From contig NZ_NTFY01000003.1 in assembly GCF_002289565.1 (NCBI RefSeq), forward strand, positions 62,001 to 126,000: a stretch of 64,000 nt of DNA, read 5' to 3'. Shown here piece after piece: positions 1 through 8,671 of this stretch. The first letter of the stretch is position 1; each line of letters begins with the position of its first letter. Source of the stretch: Rhodopirellula sp. SM50. Lineage in GTDB: Bacteria; Planctomycetota; Planctomycetia; Pirellulales; Pirellulaceae. The notes under the pieces are model-generated. The model searched no databases. It was not told the DNA's origin and worked only from the letters and a program-made list of their open reading frames with translations. The position numbers were made by a program, and so were the translations under genes.

Positions 1-1322
1 TGGACCCTTGACTCGTCCAAGGCGGTCCGTACCGTGATCCTACGGAGCTCGCGGCCGGTGACCGCTTCAAGTCCGTTGCGAACCAGATTGACGACGACTT
101 GCTCCAACTGCACGCGATCGGCATGGACGACGATCGGCGAGGGCGACAACTCCAGACGGATCGATGCGTCCGCGACGTGTGTCATCGGCGTCAGAATTGC
201 CACCGCATCGCGAATCACCGCATTCATGTCCAGCGTGGAACGGACTCCATCGGTTTTGCCGACAAACGCTCGCAAACGCCGGATGATCTCGCCGGCCCGC
301 ACCGCCTGCTCGGCGATCAGGCGATTCAATTCTTGCAGCGTTTGCCCCAATTCGTCGGGGCAGTTTTCGAGCTTCTTCTCGGCGACGGCCGCAAAGTTGG
401 CAATCGCGTAGAGCGGTTGATTGACCTCGTGCGCGATGCCGGCGACCAACTCTCCCATCGTCGAGAGCCGTGAAACATGCGCGAGCTGGGCCTCTTTTTC
501 TCGCAGCTGATTCTCGGCCTGTTTGCGCTTCGTGACGTCACTCATGAAACAGTAGTGGCCGTCGTGCTCGCCTCGTGCATTGAAGGTTTTCACCAACAAC
601 AACTGCTTGAAGAACACCGATCCGTCTTTTCGCAGCGCGCGGCATTCCGCCGTCGCACGCCCCTCACGCAACATCGTCTCGTAACCCTCGCGCGCGACGA
701 GTTGATTGTCTTCGGGGACGGTCACCGTCCACGATTGGCCGAGCAACTCGTCGGGTTGGTAACCCAGCATCTCGGCGTACTGCGGCTTGACCATGATGAA
801 ACGTCCCTCCCGGTCCAGCCGCGAGATGCCTTGCATCGCATTCTCAATCGCTAAATTCAGCTGGTCGAGTTCCTCGTTCGCTCGCTTTTGGTCGGTGATA
901 TCAATATCAATTCCGATGAACCCCGTCGGGTTCCCGGACTTGTCGGTGACCAGCGAAATGATCGTGGACGCCCAAAACTTGGTGCCGTCTTTTCGCCGCT
1001 GCTGATACACGCCCTTCCATGATCCGGTCTCAAAGACTTGCCGCATGCGTTCACGTTCGACCCGCTCTTCCTCCGGTTCGACGATAAACGTGACGGGTTT
1101 ACCCAAGACTTCTTCCGGCGTATAGCCGTACAACTCCTGGGCGCCGCGTCCCCAGAAGGTCACCTCGCCGTCCAGGTTGGTGCCGATGACCGATTCTTGC
1201 ACGCTATCGAGTAACTGCGACTGATAGTGCTCGCTCGTCGTCGGCTGGCCGGATCGGTTCGCCGTTTCGAACTCAGCCAACTGCGAACGCAGCGATTCAA
1301 TTTCGTTTTTTAATTCATCCAT
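1..1322 (-). CDS. PAS-domain sensor histidine kinase (C-terminus beyond window)
   Basis: Cytoplasmic two-component sensor kinase, truncated by the left window edge. From the ATG at 1322 the protein opens with a short coiled coil, then two PAS domains (about residues 35-150 and 160-280). The first ends in a PAC-type stretch (GIDIDITDQKR). A HisKA domain follows, with the H-box motif AHEVNQPLYA (phospho-acceptor His298), and then the start of the ATPase domain with the N-box NLVRNGLEA (Asn416). No membrane segment is visible, so the stimulus is probably cytoplasmic (ligand or redox through PAS). The HEVNQPL variant is typical of PAS-rich kinases of the NtrB/FixL class. No response regulator gene lies downstream within the window. 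Family assignment is firm; signal and partner are unknown. Confidence 0.9.
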   Translation of the reverse strand, partial: MDELKNEIESLRSQLAEFETANRSGQPTTSEHYQSQLLDSVQESVIGTNLDGEVTFWGRGAQELYGYTPEEVLGKPVTFIVEPEEERVERERMRQVFETGSWKGVYQQRRKDGTKFWASTIISLVTDKSGNPTGFIGIDIDITDQKRANEELDQLNLAIENAMQGISRLDREGRFIMVKPQYAEMLGYQPDELLGQSWTVTVPEDNQLVAREGYETMLREGRATAECRALRKDGSVFFKQLLLVKTFNARGEHDGHYCFMSDVTKRKQAENQLREKEAQLAHVSRLSTMGELVAGIAHEVNQPLYAIANFAAVAEKKLENCPDELGQTLQELNRLIAEQAVRAGEIIRRLRAFVGKTDGVRSTLDMNAVIRDAVAILTPMTHVADASIRLELSPSPIVVHADRVQLEQVVVNLVRNGLEAVTGRELRRITVRTALDESRV

Positions 1323-1424
1323 GGGCGCACGATGACACCGTCTTTTGGCTGCGAATCCGCTCGACACTTCTGTACCGCTCGATCCTTAACATAGCAGAAT
1401 TGTTGGACGGAAACGTCGCCGTTC

Positions 1425-3305
1425 TCACTCCCCTTCGCGTCCGTCCAGCGACGACAACAGTTCGCGCAGATCTAGACGAACGTACGGGCGTTCCGCGGCG
1501 GGGTGTCGGTGGTCGGCGTTGGCCACGTACATCACTTGATCGGCGGGCACGAACAACACGTTGTGCAGATTCGACTGCATCGCGACCGGTCGGCTCATCA
1601 GCCATTTGCCCACGTCGGCATCGATTTGACCATGCTTTTCGTGAACACGCTGCCGCAGGACTTTCAGCCGATCACCCGCCGAAAGCACGACCGCGTCCTG
1701 AATGCCTTCGCCCAACCGCGGATCGGCTTGGCCCGGTTGAATGAACTCAATCGAATCGGGATCGGCGGCCACACCGACGGCACGATTGGTCTTGCCGTCG
1801 GCAAACACATAGAAATATTCGCAGGTCCGTGGGCTGTCACGCCACAACGTGATCACTTCATCCAGTGTGCCGCACTCTTCAAGCGCCCGCCGCATCAACG
1901 TCGCCATCGGCACACCGTCCCACCGGCCTTCGCCACCACCCCCCATCTCGCCCAGCGAAATGGCTTGGGCGTTCATCCCGCTGACGCTGCCGATGAAGCC
2001 GGCGTAACCGACGTTGGCAAAGGGGATTTGCCCGTCGACGGCAACAATGAAGGTGGTCGCCGAATCTTGCAGGCCGATCGTGGTCATGTAATCCAGCACC
2101 CGGCCATGGTAGAGCTTGCCATCTCGGGTCGCCTCGCCGAAGACCGCAAAGCCGCTGCAATGAAACAGTTCCGGAAAAACGTTCAGCGAATCGACCAGAT
2201 TTTCATCCAGTCCGAGCGTCCGGGCCATCGCCCGCGTCTCGATTCGATGCCGATCCGGAATGTGGGGCGACAATCGCGCGAAGGCGGCATCCAAGTCATG
2301 GCGGAACCATCTGCCCGAGCGTATTGTTTGCACGACGCCGAACGTGTGCAGCACCGAGTCGATACAGGCCTGGGCCTCGTCGGTCAGCAATTCGCCATGG
2401 GCGCGACCGATCTCGCGAGGTGAGCCGGAGAGCAAAACGACGCGATGTCCGTCGATCCACCGCAGCCGACCGTTGGCGGTTTCCCGATCCCGCTTGCTCG
2501 GGCTCGTCAGCACCTTCGACGGTGCCAAAATCTCAACGGCACGTCGGAACCCGCGGACCAGTGTCCGTTCCAATTCTTCTCGCGGGATTTCAATCTGTTT
2601 CATTCCCGGCCAGTCGTCGGCACCGGCCATGGCGCTGGGCTGACCGGCAATGACCAGATCCAACCGGGCATCCTCCACTCGAACCTGCAGCGAACCATTC
2701 GGCTCAAAGGAAAACTCCACCGATCCGTTGCCGCGTCCGCGCCGGGTCGCAGGATCATACGTGATGCCGACAAAGGTCTTCAGCGCGGCCGCGATGGCAG
2801 CACCGTCCGAAGACGCCAGCAGCGGCGCGTAAGTCGAAAGCGTCGTTCGCGTGGAAATCAATCGTTGCGACAATCCGCTGGGCGACAGCGAATCGGCCGC
2901 TGCATCGGCCAGCGTCGCATCACCTCGGCCGACATACACCACGCCATGCTTGGGCAGCGCGAATGCCGTGGCACCCTCGCGGCGGCGAATGCGTGCTTCG
3001 TAATCCCGGTGTTCCAGATCCAGGTCGAACGCATCGTTTCCATAGCGGGCAAGGCGAATCTTGATCGACTGTGCGTCGCCATCGATCGGAACCTCCGCCC
3101 GGCAGCGAAGTTCAAATTCCTGCTGCGATCCCGAGAGCAGATCCAGGTAAGGCTGCAAGTTCGCCGCCAACGGATCGATCGTTGATCCGGCATCGCCGCC
3201 GCGGGCCGGGCTCGACAGCAACGCGAGCCCCAGCAGCATCACCGGATGAAGAAAACAGAAACGCCTGAACCAATGCCGGCGATTGCCCCGAGAAAAACCT
3301 GCCAC
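1425..3305 (-). CDS. exported C45-type autoproteolytic acyltransferase/hydrolase with N-terminal beta domain
   Basis: The C-terminal half (about residues 300-625) resembles the C45/acyl-CoA:6-aminopenicillanic-acid acyltransferase group of Ntn hydrolases. It has HCSGFAVFG with the candidate nucleophile Cys383, then GRVLDY, a glycine-rich SLGEMGGGGEG stretch and CEYFYVFAD. Family members cleave themselves before the Cys and act on amide bonds; the substrate here is unknown. The first about 280 residues after the signal peptide look like an all-beta, LolA/DUF2092-like domain, which is an unusual partner. The open frame continues upstream to a TTG at 3374. I prefer the GTG at 3305 because GGAG stands 7 bases before it and the product begins with a basic n-region and a hydrophobic signal peptide. 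The ATG at 3239 is an alternative. Confidence 0.75.
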   Translation of the reverse strand: MAGFSRGNRRHWFRRFCFLHPVMLLGLALLSSPARGGDAGSTIDPLAANLQPYLDLLSGSQQEFELRCRAEVPIDGDAQSIKIRLARYGNDAFDLDLEHRDYEARIRRREGATAFALPKHGVVYVGRGDATLADAAADSLSPSGLSQRLISTRTTLSTYAPLLASSDGAAIAAALKTFVGITYDPATRRGRGNGSVEFSFEPNGSLQVRVEDARLDLVIAGQPSAMAGADDWPGMKQIEIPREELERTLVRGFRRAVEILAPSKVLTSPSKRDRETANGRLRWIDGHRVVLLSGSPREIGRAHGELLTDEAQACIDSVLHTFGVVQTIRSGRWFRHDLDAAFARLSPHIPDRHRIETRAMARTLGLDENLVDSLNVFPELFHCSGFAVFGEATRDGKLYHGRVLDYMTTIGLQDSATTFIVAVDGQIPFANVGYAGFIGSVSGMNAQAISLGEMGGGGEGRWDGVPMATLMRRALEECGTLDEVITLWRDSPRTCEYFYVFADGKTNRAVGVAADPDSIEFIQPGQADPRLGEGIQDAVVLSAGDRLKVLRQRVHEKHGQIDADVGKWLMSRPVAMQSNLHNVLFVPADQVMYVANADHRHPAAERPYVRLDLRELLSSLDGREGE

Positions 3306-3412
3306 GATCGTGCTCCAGAAAGTAGATTCCGTCAAATCCAGCCGGCACGATTGTACACGATCCGTCCGTCCCAACGAACCAACAAGTCATCGGCCTCAAA
3401 TCGGTCCAAGAA

Positions 3413-3435
3413 GTGGGATAGGCTTCCAGCCTGTC
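3413..3435 (+). repeat. dispersed 23-bp repeat, single copy
   Basis: This is the same 23-bp unit (GTGGGATAGGCTTCCAGC...) that forms both arms of the hairpin at 5138-5194. Here it occurs once, between the stops or starts of unrelated genes, so it is a dispersed element rather than a local duplication. Confidence 0.8.
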
Positions 3436-3439
3436 ATGC

Positions 3440-3904
3440 TCATTCCATGTACTTGGCGATGAAAGCCGGTTCGCCCATGCGGTCGAGCAGGTCCAATTGC
3501 AGCTCCAACCAACTCATGTGCCCCTCTTCGTCCAAGGCGATCTTTTCAAACAGCTGCCGGGTCCCGATATCTCGGTCCTCAAACGCTCGGAACGATGCGG
3601 AGGTGTAGAACTCGATCGCTTCTTTCTCGTCGGCGAGATCCATTTCAAACATCTGCTTCAACGAATGTGCTCGCACGGGCAACTTCGCAAACTCCAGTCT
3701 CGGTTCGCCGTTGAGAAACAAGATCCGCTGCAAGTATTCCTGCGAGTGCCCCAGTTCCTCCTGCATTTCTTCACGCATCGTTGTCGCCAACAGCCCCATT
3801 CCCCAATCATCAAGCACACAGGCATGAAGCTGGTATTGGTGCTGGGCGGTGAGTTCCATGGACAACGCTTTCTGCAAATTCTCGATCGTCTGTGTTGTCG
3901 TCAT
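3440..3904 (-). CDS. bfr: bacterioferritin-like iron storage protein lacking the haem-ligand Met
   Basis: A 154-residue four-helix ferritin-like protein of normal bacterioferritin length. The di-iron ferroxidase ligands are all present and sit one residue earlier than in E. coli Bfr: Glu17, Glu50, His53, Glu93, Glu126 and His129, with Tyr24. The residue matching the haem-ligating Met52 of E. coli is Leu51, so inter-subunit haem binding as in classical Bfr is unlikely. It should oxidise Fe(II) and store iron in the cytoplasm. A di-haem peroxidase gene lies just upstream on the same strand, which suggests an iron/peroxide defence pairing, but there is about 47 bp between them and no proof of co-transcription. 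ATG start is certain. Confidence 0.9.
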   Translation of the reverse strand: MTTTQTIENLQKALSMELTAQHQYQLHACVLDDWGMGLLATTMREEMQEELGHSQEYLQRILFLNGEPRLEFAKLPVRAHSLKQMFEMDLADEKEAIEFYTSASFRAFEDRDIGTRQLFEKIALDEEGHMSWLELQLDLLDRMGEPAFIAKYME

Positions 3905-3951
3905 TTTCGTTTCTCAGGTTGAAGGAAGGTTCTCGAAACTCGGCTCTGATG

Positions 3952-5025
3952 TCAGTGCCCTGTTGCGTCGCCAAAGCCCTTGGCGGCTTCCGGCTGTTGC
4001 AGTACGGATTCACCGGGTCGCGATGGCAGCCGCGGGAGTGCGATATCGGGAAATCGGCCTTCCAACGCGGACAGGAACGCGACCAGTTCGGCGACTTCGT
4101 CGTCGCTCAGCTCCGTATCCAGCTGGGTGCTGGCCATCAAGCGAATGGTTTCAGACAACGAACCGACACGTCCGTTGTGCAGGTACGGAGCGGTCAGGGT
4201 GATGTTCCGCAAAGTCGGTGTTTTAAAGTAATGGTCATCGCTGCGATCACCCGTCGCGTTGGACCGCCCCAAATCGGAAATCAGGTCATATTTCTTGACG
4301 AAAGCTGAATCGGTGATGCGAGGAAATTCGACGAATTCGCCATCGCTGCCGGGCTGCCATCCGTTGAGCGCCGGACCGGAGTGGCATTCCGTGCATCCGG
4401 TCGATTCAAACAATTCCATCCCTCGGATTTGCACCTCGCTCATTGCGACTTTGTCTCCCGAGAGAAACCGATCCAAAGCGGAATCCGGCGTGATCAGCGT
4501 CCGTTCAAAGGCGGCGATGGCCTCCACCGCGTTTTCAATCGTGACCGCGTCGCTGGGGCCAAACACCGTTTCAAATTCACGGATGTAGCCGGGGATCGTT
4601 TGAATGCGACCGATCACCTGATCGTGACCGGCCATTCCCATTTCAACGTCCGCAACCATCGGCCCTTTGGCTTGGTCTTCCAGCGTCGGCACGCGACCAT
4701 CCCAAAACTGCGACGCCTGGAACACCGAATTCCACACCGTCGGTGCGTTTCGCGGCCCCGTCAAACCATCGACTCCCATCGACGTGGGACGTCCGTCGTC
4801 GCCGCCCTCCATCAGATTGTGACAGGTGTTGCAGGAAACCGTTCCGGTGGCCGAGAGCCGTGGATCAAAGTAGAGCTTCTTGCCTAACTCAATTTTCTCC
4901 TCCGTATCGCCTTGCTTTGCCGCGGTCTTGGGGAGCGGTTCGAAATCTTGTGAAAGGACCTGCGTGCATCCGAGCAGCAGGGTGCAGGCCAGGAGGTTGA
5001 TTTGGACTCTTGGGAGCGTGTTCAT
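3952..5025 (-). CDS. di-haem cytochrome c peroxidase (MauG/CcpA family), predicted lipoprotein
   Basis: A 357-residue exported c-type cytochrome. Two haem-binding motifs are present, CNTCH at 65-69 and CTECH at 211-215, with the spacing of bacterial cytochrome c peroxidases. The N-terminus has a hydrophobic signal ending in LLGC (Cys20), a good lipobox, so the protein is probably anchored at a membrane facing the periplasm-like space. Such enzymes reduce H2O2 using electrons from small cytochromes or copper proteins. MauG-like relatives instead oxidise protein substrates, and the sequence alone does not separate the two. The ATG at 5025 gives a complete signal peptide. It is followed on the same strand by bfr. 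Confidence 0.9.
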   Translation of the reverse strand: MNTLPRVQINLLACTLLLGCTQVLSQDFEPLPKTAAKQGDTEEKIELGKKLYFDPRLSATGTVSCNTCHNLMEGGDDGRPTSMGVDGLTGPRNAPTVWNSVFQASQFWDGRVPTLEDQAKGPMVADVEMGMAGHDQVIGRIQTIPGYIREFETVFGPSDAVTIENAVEAIAAFERTLITPDSALDRFLSGDKVAMSEVQIRGMELFESTGCTECHSGPALNGWQPGSDGEFVEFPRITDSAFVKKYDLISDLGRSNATGDRSDDHYFKTPTLRNITLTAPYLHNGRVGSLSETIRLMASTQLDTELSDDEVAELVAFLSALEGRFPDIALPRLPSRPGESVLQQPEAAKGFGDATGH

Positions 5026-5102
5026 TGGTCTGTACTGAGTGTTTCAGTGAGGATTGGTGGTTGAGCGAATGAATTAGTTTTGTCAGTAAAGCGAGTCGCC
5101 TA

Positions 5103-5213
5103 AGGACCGTCGGAAGAATAGGTGGCGGGGATTGATTGTGGGATAGGCTTCCAGCCTGTCGTTTTCGCCATGACAGGCTGGAAGCCTATCCCACTTATTC
5201 TTCCGACGGTCCT
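5103..5213. repeat. nested double inverted repeat between SQR and cytochrome peroxidase genes
   Basis: Two concentric perfect palindromes. Outer arms: 5103-5120 and 5196-5213, 18 bp (AGGACCGTCGGAAGAATA and its complement). Inner arms: 5138-5160 and 5172-5194, 23 bp, with an 11-base loop. The right outer arm overlaps the SQR stop codon (5212-5214). It could act as a bidirectional transcription end or mRNA-stabilising hairpin. The inner arm also occurs singly at 3413-3435. Confidence 0.85.
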
Positions 5214-6399
5214 AAACGCGCCCCTGCAGCATGCCGTGCCAGTACAAGGCGGGAAGTCCAAACTTTTTCAGCAGGAACATGCTGAAACGTTCCTTGGCCT
5301 GGTCAAAGGGGAACGTCTCAGCCGGCTGGCCGCTGTAGTCAAATTCGGCCAACACCAGACTGTCATAACCCGTGACGACCGGGCACGAGGTGTAACCGTC
5401 GTAGCTCGCAGCGAGCGGTTGCTGTTGCATCAGCGAACGCAGATTGCTGACCAGCACCGGGGCCTGCTTGCGAATCGCCGCACCGGTCTTTGAAGTCGGC
5501 AAGCTTGATGCGTCACCGAGCGCGAACACATTGGCGAAACGCGTGTGTTGCAGCGTGTGCTTGTCGACATCGACCCATCCGCCTTCACCGGCCAACTCGC
5601 TGCGGGAGACAAAATCGGGTGCACTCATCGGCGGTGTGACGTGAATCATGTCGTACTTGATGACGATCTCCTCGCCGGTATCCATCTGCGAATAGACGGC
5701 CTCTTTGGAACCCGACCGGATTTCGACCAAGTTGTGGCGGAATCTCGGCTCAACTCCCTTTCGCTGAGCCACCTTTTCGAGCGTTTCGCGATACCGATCG
5801 ACGGCGAACAGGCGTGGTCCGGCGAGCGTGAAGATAACGTCGATCTTGTCGCGGACACCGCTGCGACGGAAATGATCTTCGGCCAAGTAACAGATCTTCT
5901 GCGGTGCGCCGCCGCACTTCACCGCGCCGGCGGGTTGCGTGAACAACGCGACGCCTGCTTTCAGGTTGCGAATGAACTCCCAAGTGCTACCCACAGTATC
6001 GATCGAATAGTTGCTACACACGCCGTCTTTGCCGACCGATTCTTTCAGACCCTTGACCTGGTCCCAGTTGACCTGGATTCCGGGCGCAACAACCAGGTAA
6101 TCGTACGTGATGTCATCGCCGTTTCGCGTTGTGATGCGATTGGCGTTCGGCGAAAACGTTTCCACGTAATCTTTGATCCACGCCACGCCATAGGGAATCA
6201 GGGAGGCTTCGTCACGGCCTGATTCTTCCGGCTCAAACATTCCGCCGCCGACCAAGGTCCAAAGCGGTTGGTAGTAGTGCTTGTCGGAAGGCTCGACGAT
6301 GGCGATATCCAACGAAGGGTCGGCGTTTCGCAATCGCGACGCAACGGTGATTCCAGCGGTGCCGCCACCGACAATGACAATTTGATGATGATCCGACAT
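5212..6399 (-). CDS. sqr: sulfide:quinone oxidoreductase-like flavoprotein
   Basis: FAD-dependent oxidoreductase of 395 residues that probably oxidises sulfide to persulfide/polysulfide and passes electrons to quinone. Visible features are the Rossmann motif VIVGGGTAG at residues 8-16, the second dinucleotide/FAD motif NVFALGDASSLPTSKTGAA near 290-308, and the two conserved redox cysteines, Cys162 in KCGGAPQKIC and Cys339 in YTSCPVV. The KCGGAPQKI context matches the eukaryote-like (type II) SQR group. The frame is open to 6477, but MSDHHQIVIVGGG at 6399 is the natural start, 5 bases after the DUF1641 stop, which indicates translational coupling. Last gene of the sulfur operon. A membrane-peripheral location is inferred from the family. 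Confidence 0.88.
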   Translation of the reverse strand: MSDHHQIVIVGGGTAGITVASRLRNADPSLDIAIVEPSDKHYYQPLWTLVGGGMFEPEESGRDEASLIPYGVAWIKDYVETFSPNANRITTRNGDDITYDYLVVAPGIQVNWDQVKGLKESVGKDGVCSNYSIDTVGSTWEFIRNLKAGVALFTQPAGAVKCGGAPQKICYLAEDHFRRSGVRDKIDVIFTLAGPRLFAVDRYRETLEKVAQRKGVEPRFRHNLVEIRSGSKEAVYSQMDTGEEIVIKYDMIHVTPPMSAPDFVSRSELAGEGGWVDVDKHTLQHTRFANVFALGDASSLPTSKTGAAIRKQAPVLVSNLRSLMQQQPLAASYDGYTSCPVVTGYDSLVLAEFDYSGQPAETFPFDQAKERFSMFLLKKFGLPALYWHGMLQGRV

Positions 6400-6404
6400 G
6401 GCGA

Positions 6405-7160
6405 TCAGCCTTGGTTGGAGGAGCGAAGGGAGGTTGGGTCGGCTGCATGCTCGTCCTCGAGCACTCCGCCGAAACACTTGGCGAACTGAAGTCCGAACGA
6501 AAGCGCACGCTGTGTCTTCGGGTCACGGATCGCACCGAGCAAGCCGAACAAGCCGACTCGTTGGGGGACGGGATGTTCACAGGTTCCCCGATGACAACTT
6601 GACAGTGCCGATCCCGCCATGCCGACCGTTGCGACCGAGTTCTCACTCATCACTTCCGACTTCAACAGGAACCCGATTCGATCGAGTTCTTCTTTGCGAA
6701 CCTGGCCGCCCAAGTACAAGGCCGCGTGCAATCCCTGACGCAGACTCTGTTCCAATGCGATGCCGTCGGCTTTGAGTTGTGTCGCCCACTCATCAAACAC
6801 ATCCATCGCCGTTGCCAGCAAATTGGGAAGCTCGTCCAGCAGCACGCTGCCTTGTTCCAACTTCGGCAACTTTGCAACCAGACGCTCGATCGCTCGCATG
6901 TTGTCCGGCTCCGTCACCTGGACGAGCAAGGCCAACAAGTCCGAGGCACGCTGTTCAATGTCGATTCCTTCCTGCGAGGCTTTGAGGCTGATCGCGTCGA
7001 AGAAGTCGACGGCGATCGCGATCAAGTGGGGTAGATCGCGGGCGACCGACAACATTTGATCAAGCGCTTCGGCATGATCGAGCAATCGGTGCAGGACGTC
7101 GACGGTGTGCGGATCGTTCAATCGATCCGCGAGCGAGGGTTTCTGAAGCGTGGATTCCAT
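6405..7160 (-). CDS. DUF1641 family protein in sulfur operon
   Basis: A 251-residue mostly helical soluble protein. The C-terminal part GLLGAIRDPKTQRALSFGLQF is the signature stretch of DUF1641, a family of unknown biochemical role that is commonly found next to sulfide:quinone oxidoreductase genes. An insert (SSCHRGTCEHP) just before that motif contributes two cysteines four residues apart, which could be redox-active or bind metal. A TTG at 7190 extends the frame by ten residues; I choose the ATG at 7160. It lies between the persulfide dioxygenase gene and sqr, with only 5 bases separating it from sqr, so an accessory role for SQR is likely. Confidence 0.8.
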   Translation of the reverse strand: MESTLQKPSLADRLNDPHTVDVLHRLLDHAEALDQMLSVARDLPHLIAIAVDFFDAISLKASQEGIDIEQRASDLLALLVQVTEPDNMRAIERLVAKLPKLEQGSVLLDELPNLLATAMDVFDEWATQLKADGIALEQSLRQGLHAALYLGGQVRKEELDRIGFLLKSEVMSENSVATVGMAGSALSSCHRGTCEHPVPQRVGLFGLLGAIRDPKTQRALSFGLQFAKCFGGVLEDEHAADPTSLRSSNQG

Positions 7161-7212
7161 GGCTGACTCGTATTGAAAAATTGGAGACAAACTTGGGGGC
7201 GTTGATGCCCGA

Positions 7213-8637
7213 TCAGCTGCTCATCGCCGGTTGGTCTTTCACGCTCGGCAATCCGTCGGATTTCCAAGCGGCGTATCCGCCGGTCAGGTTGATGACGTTT
7301 TTAAATCCCGCAGCCTGCAGGACGCTCGCTCCGATCGCCGAGCGTGCACCGCTGCGACACTGGACGACCAGCGTCTGGTCCCGTGGCAGCTGATCGGCAC
7401 TCGCCGGCAAACGTCCCAAGAAATGATGCCGGGCTTGTTCGATGTGCCCCGCATTCCATTCGTCCTGTGAGCGAACGTCGATCAGTTGCACCTCCCCCGC
7501 TTCGATGCTGTGCGACAGGTCGGCCGGCGACCCGGTGGCGTAGGTTTCGGTCGCCATCCCGGATGCTTGCACCGCTGCCACGTCATAGCCGCCCGCAATC
7601 TCTTCGACGCCGATCTTGTGCAGCACACGAGCCGCTTCCTCCAATTGCTCGGGCCGGCAAATCAGGTACGCCGGCCGGTCGTAATCGAGCAACCATCCCG
7701 CCCAAGCGGACAGCATGTCGAGAGGAATATTGATCGTCCCCGGAACGTGCCCTTTGGCATACTCGGGCGATGGCGTCAGATCGACCACCGTCCCCAAGCG
7801 GACGGCGTCGGCAAGCCCGGCGACGTCCAGCATCTTGTGGTGGTGCCCCCTGCCGAGAATACGTGGGCCTTCCTTGTTCACGCGTTTCATCACCGCAAAG
7901 TATTTGGGAGCCTCGGGCTGGTCGGCCAGAATGTATTGCACGAACGCTTCTTCGGCGCTGAACTGAAGCGCGGGGTTGAATCGTTTCTCGTAGCCCACCG
8001 TGGACGAGGGGATCGCGCCGAGCCCCTTGCCGCAAGCGCTGCCGGCGCCGTGGGCGGGCCAGACTTGCAGATAATCCGGCAGCGTCTTGAAACGCTCGAC
8101 CGACGCGAACAGATCGCGTGCACCGCTCTGTGCCGTGCCCACCATCCCCGCCGCTTCTTCGAGCAAATCCGGACGCCCGATCGAACCGACGAACACAAAG
8201 TCGCCGGTGAAGATTCCCATCGGTTTGTCCGCGCCACCGCCTTGGTCGGTCAACACGAACGAGATACTTTCGGGTGTGTGTCCGGGCGTGTGCATGACGT
8301 CGAAGCGGATGTTGCCGACCATGAAGTGATCGCCGTCGTACAAACGCTCGCTGTCGTATCCGTCGAGGAATTGGTATTTCCACTCGTCGGGACCTTCATC
8401 GGACACGTACAGTTTGGCGCCGACACGGTCGGCAAGCTCACGGGCACCGGAAACATAGTCGGCATGAATGTGTGTCTCGGCGACCGCGGTGACTTTGAAC
8501 CCTTCTTGATCCGCCATCGCCAGGTACTGATCGATGTCACGGCCGGGATCCACGACGACGGCCACGCCCGCCCGCTGGCAGCCGACCATGTAGGACGCGT
8601 GGGCGAGTTTCTGGTCGTAAAAATATTTGAGCAACAT
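7213..8637 (-). CDS. ETHE1-like persulfide dioxygenase fused to two rhodanese domains
   Basis: A 474-residue fusion. Residues 1-240 form a metallo-beta-lactamase fold with THIHAD (His56, His58, Asp60) and HTPGHTPES near 116, as in ETHE1/Blh persulfide dioxygenases, which oxidise glutathione persulfide to sulfite at a mononuclear iron. About 270-360 is a first rhodanese-like domain with LICRPEQ at the active-loop position, a non-canonical loop. About 375-465 is a second rhodanese with the intact loop CRSGARS. The order suggests that persulfide sulfur is oxidised and sulfane sulfur is moved to or from sulfite or thiosulfate within one polypeptide. It sits between the TauE exporter gene and the DUF1641/SQR pair. 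ATG start at 8637. Confidence 0.88.
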   Translation of the reverse strand: MLLKYFYDQKLAHASYMVGCQRAGVAVVVDPGRDIDQYLAMADQEGFKVTAVAETHIHADYVSGARELADRVGAKLYVSDEGPDEWKYQFLDGYDSERLYDGDHFMVGNIRFDVMHTPGHTPESISFVLTDQGGGADKPMGIFTGDFVFVGSIGRPDLLEEAAGMVGTAQSGARDLFASVERFKTLPDYLQVWPAHGAGSACGKGLGAIPSSTVGYEKRFNPALQFSAEEAFVQYILADQPEAPKYFAVMKRVNKEGPRILGRGHHHKMLDVAGLADAVRLGTVVDLTPSPEYAKGHVPGTINIPLDMLSAWAGWLLDYDRPAYLICRPEQLEEAARVLHKIGVEEIAGGYDVAAVQASGMATETYATGSPADLSHSIEAGEVQLIDVRSQDEWNAGHIEQARHHFLGRLPASADQLPRDQTLVVQCRSGARSAIGASVLQAAGFKNVINLTGGYAAWKSDGLPSVKDQPAMSS

Positions 8638-8671
8638 GATTCGTGTTCCCTGCTGAAGGTACGGGATTGGA

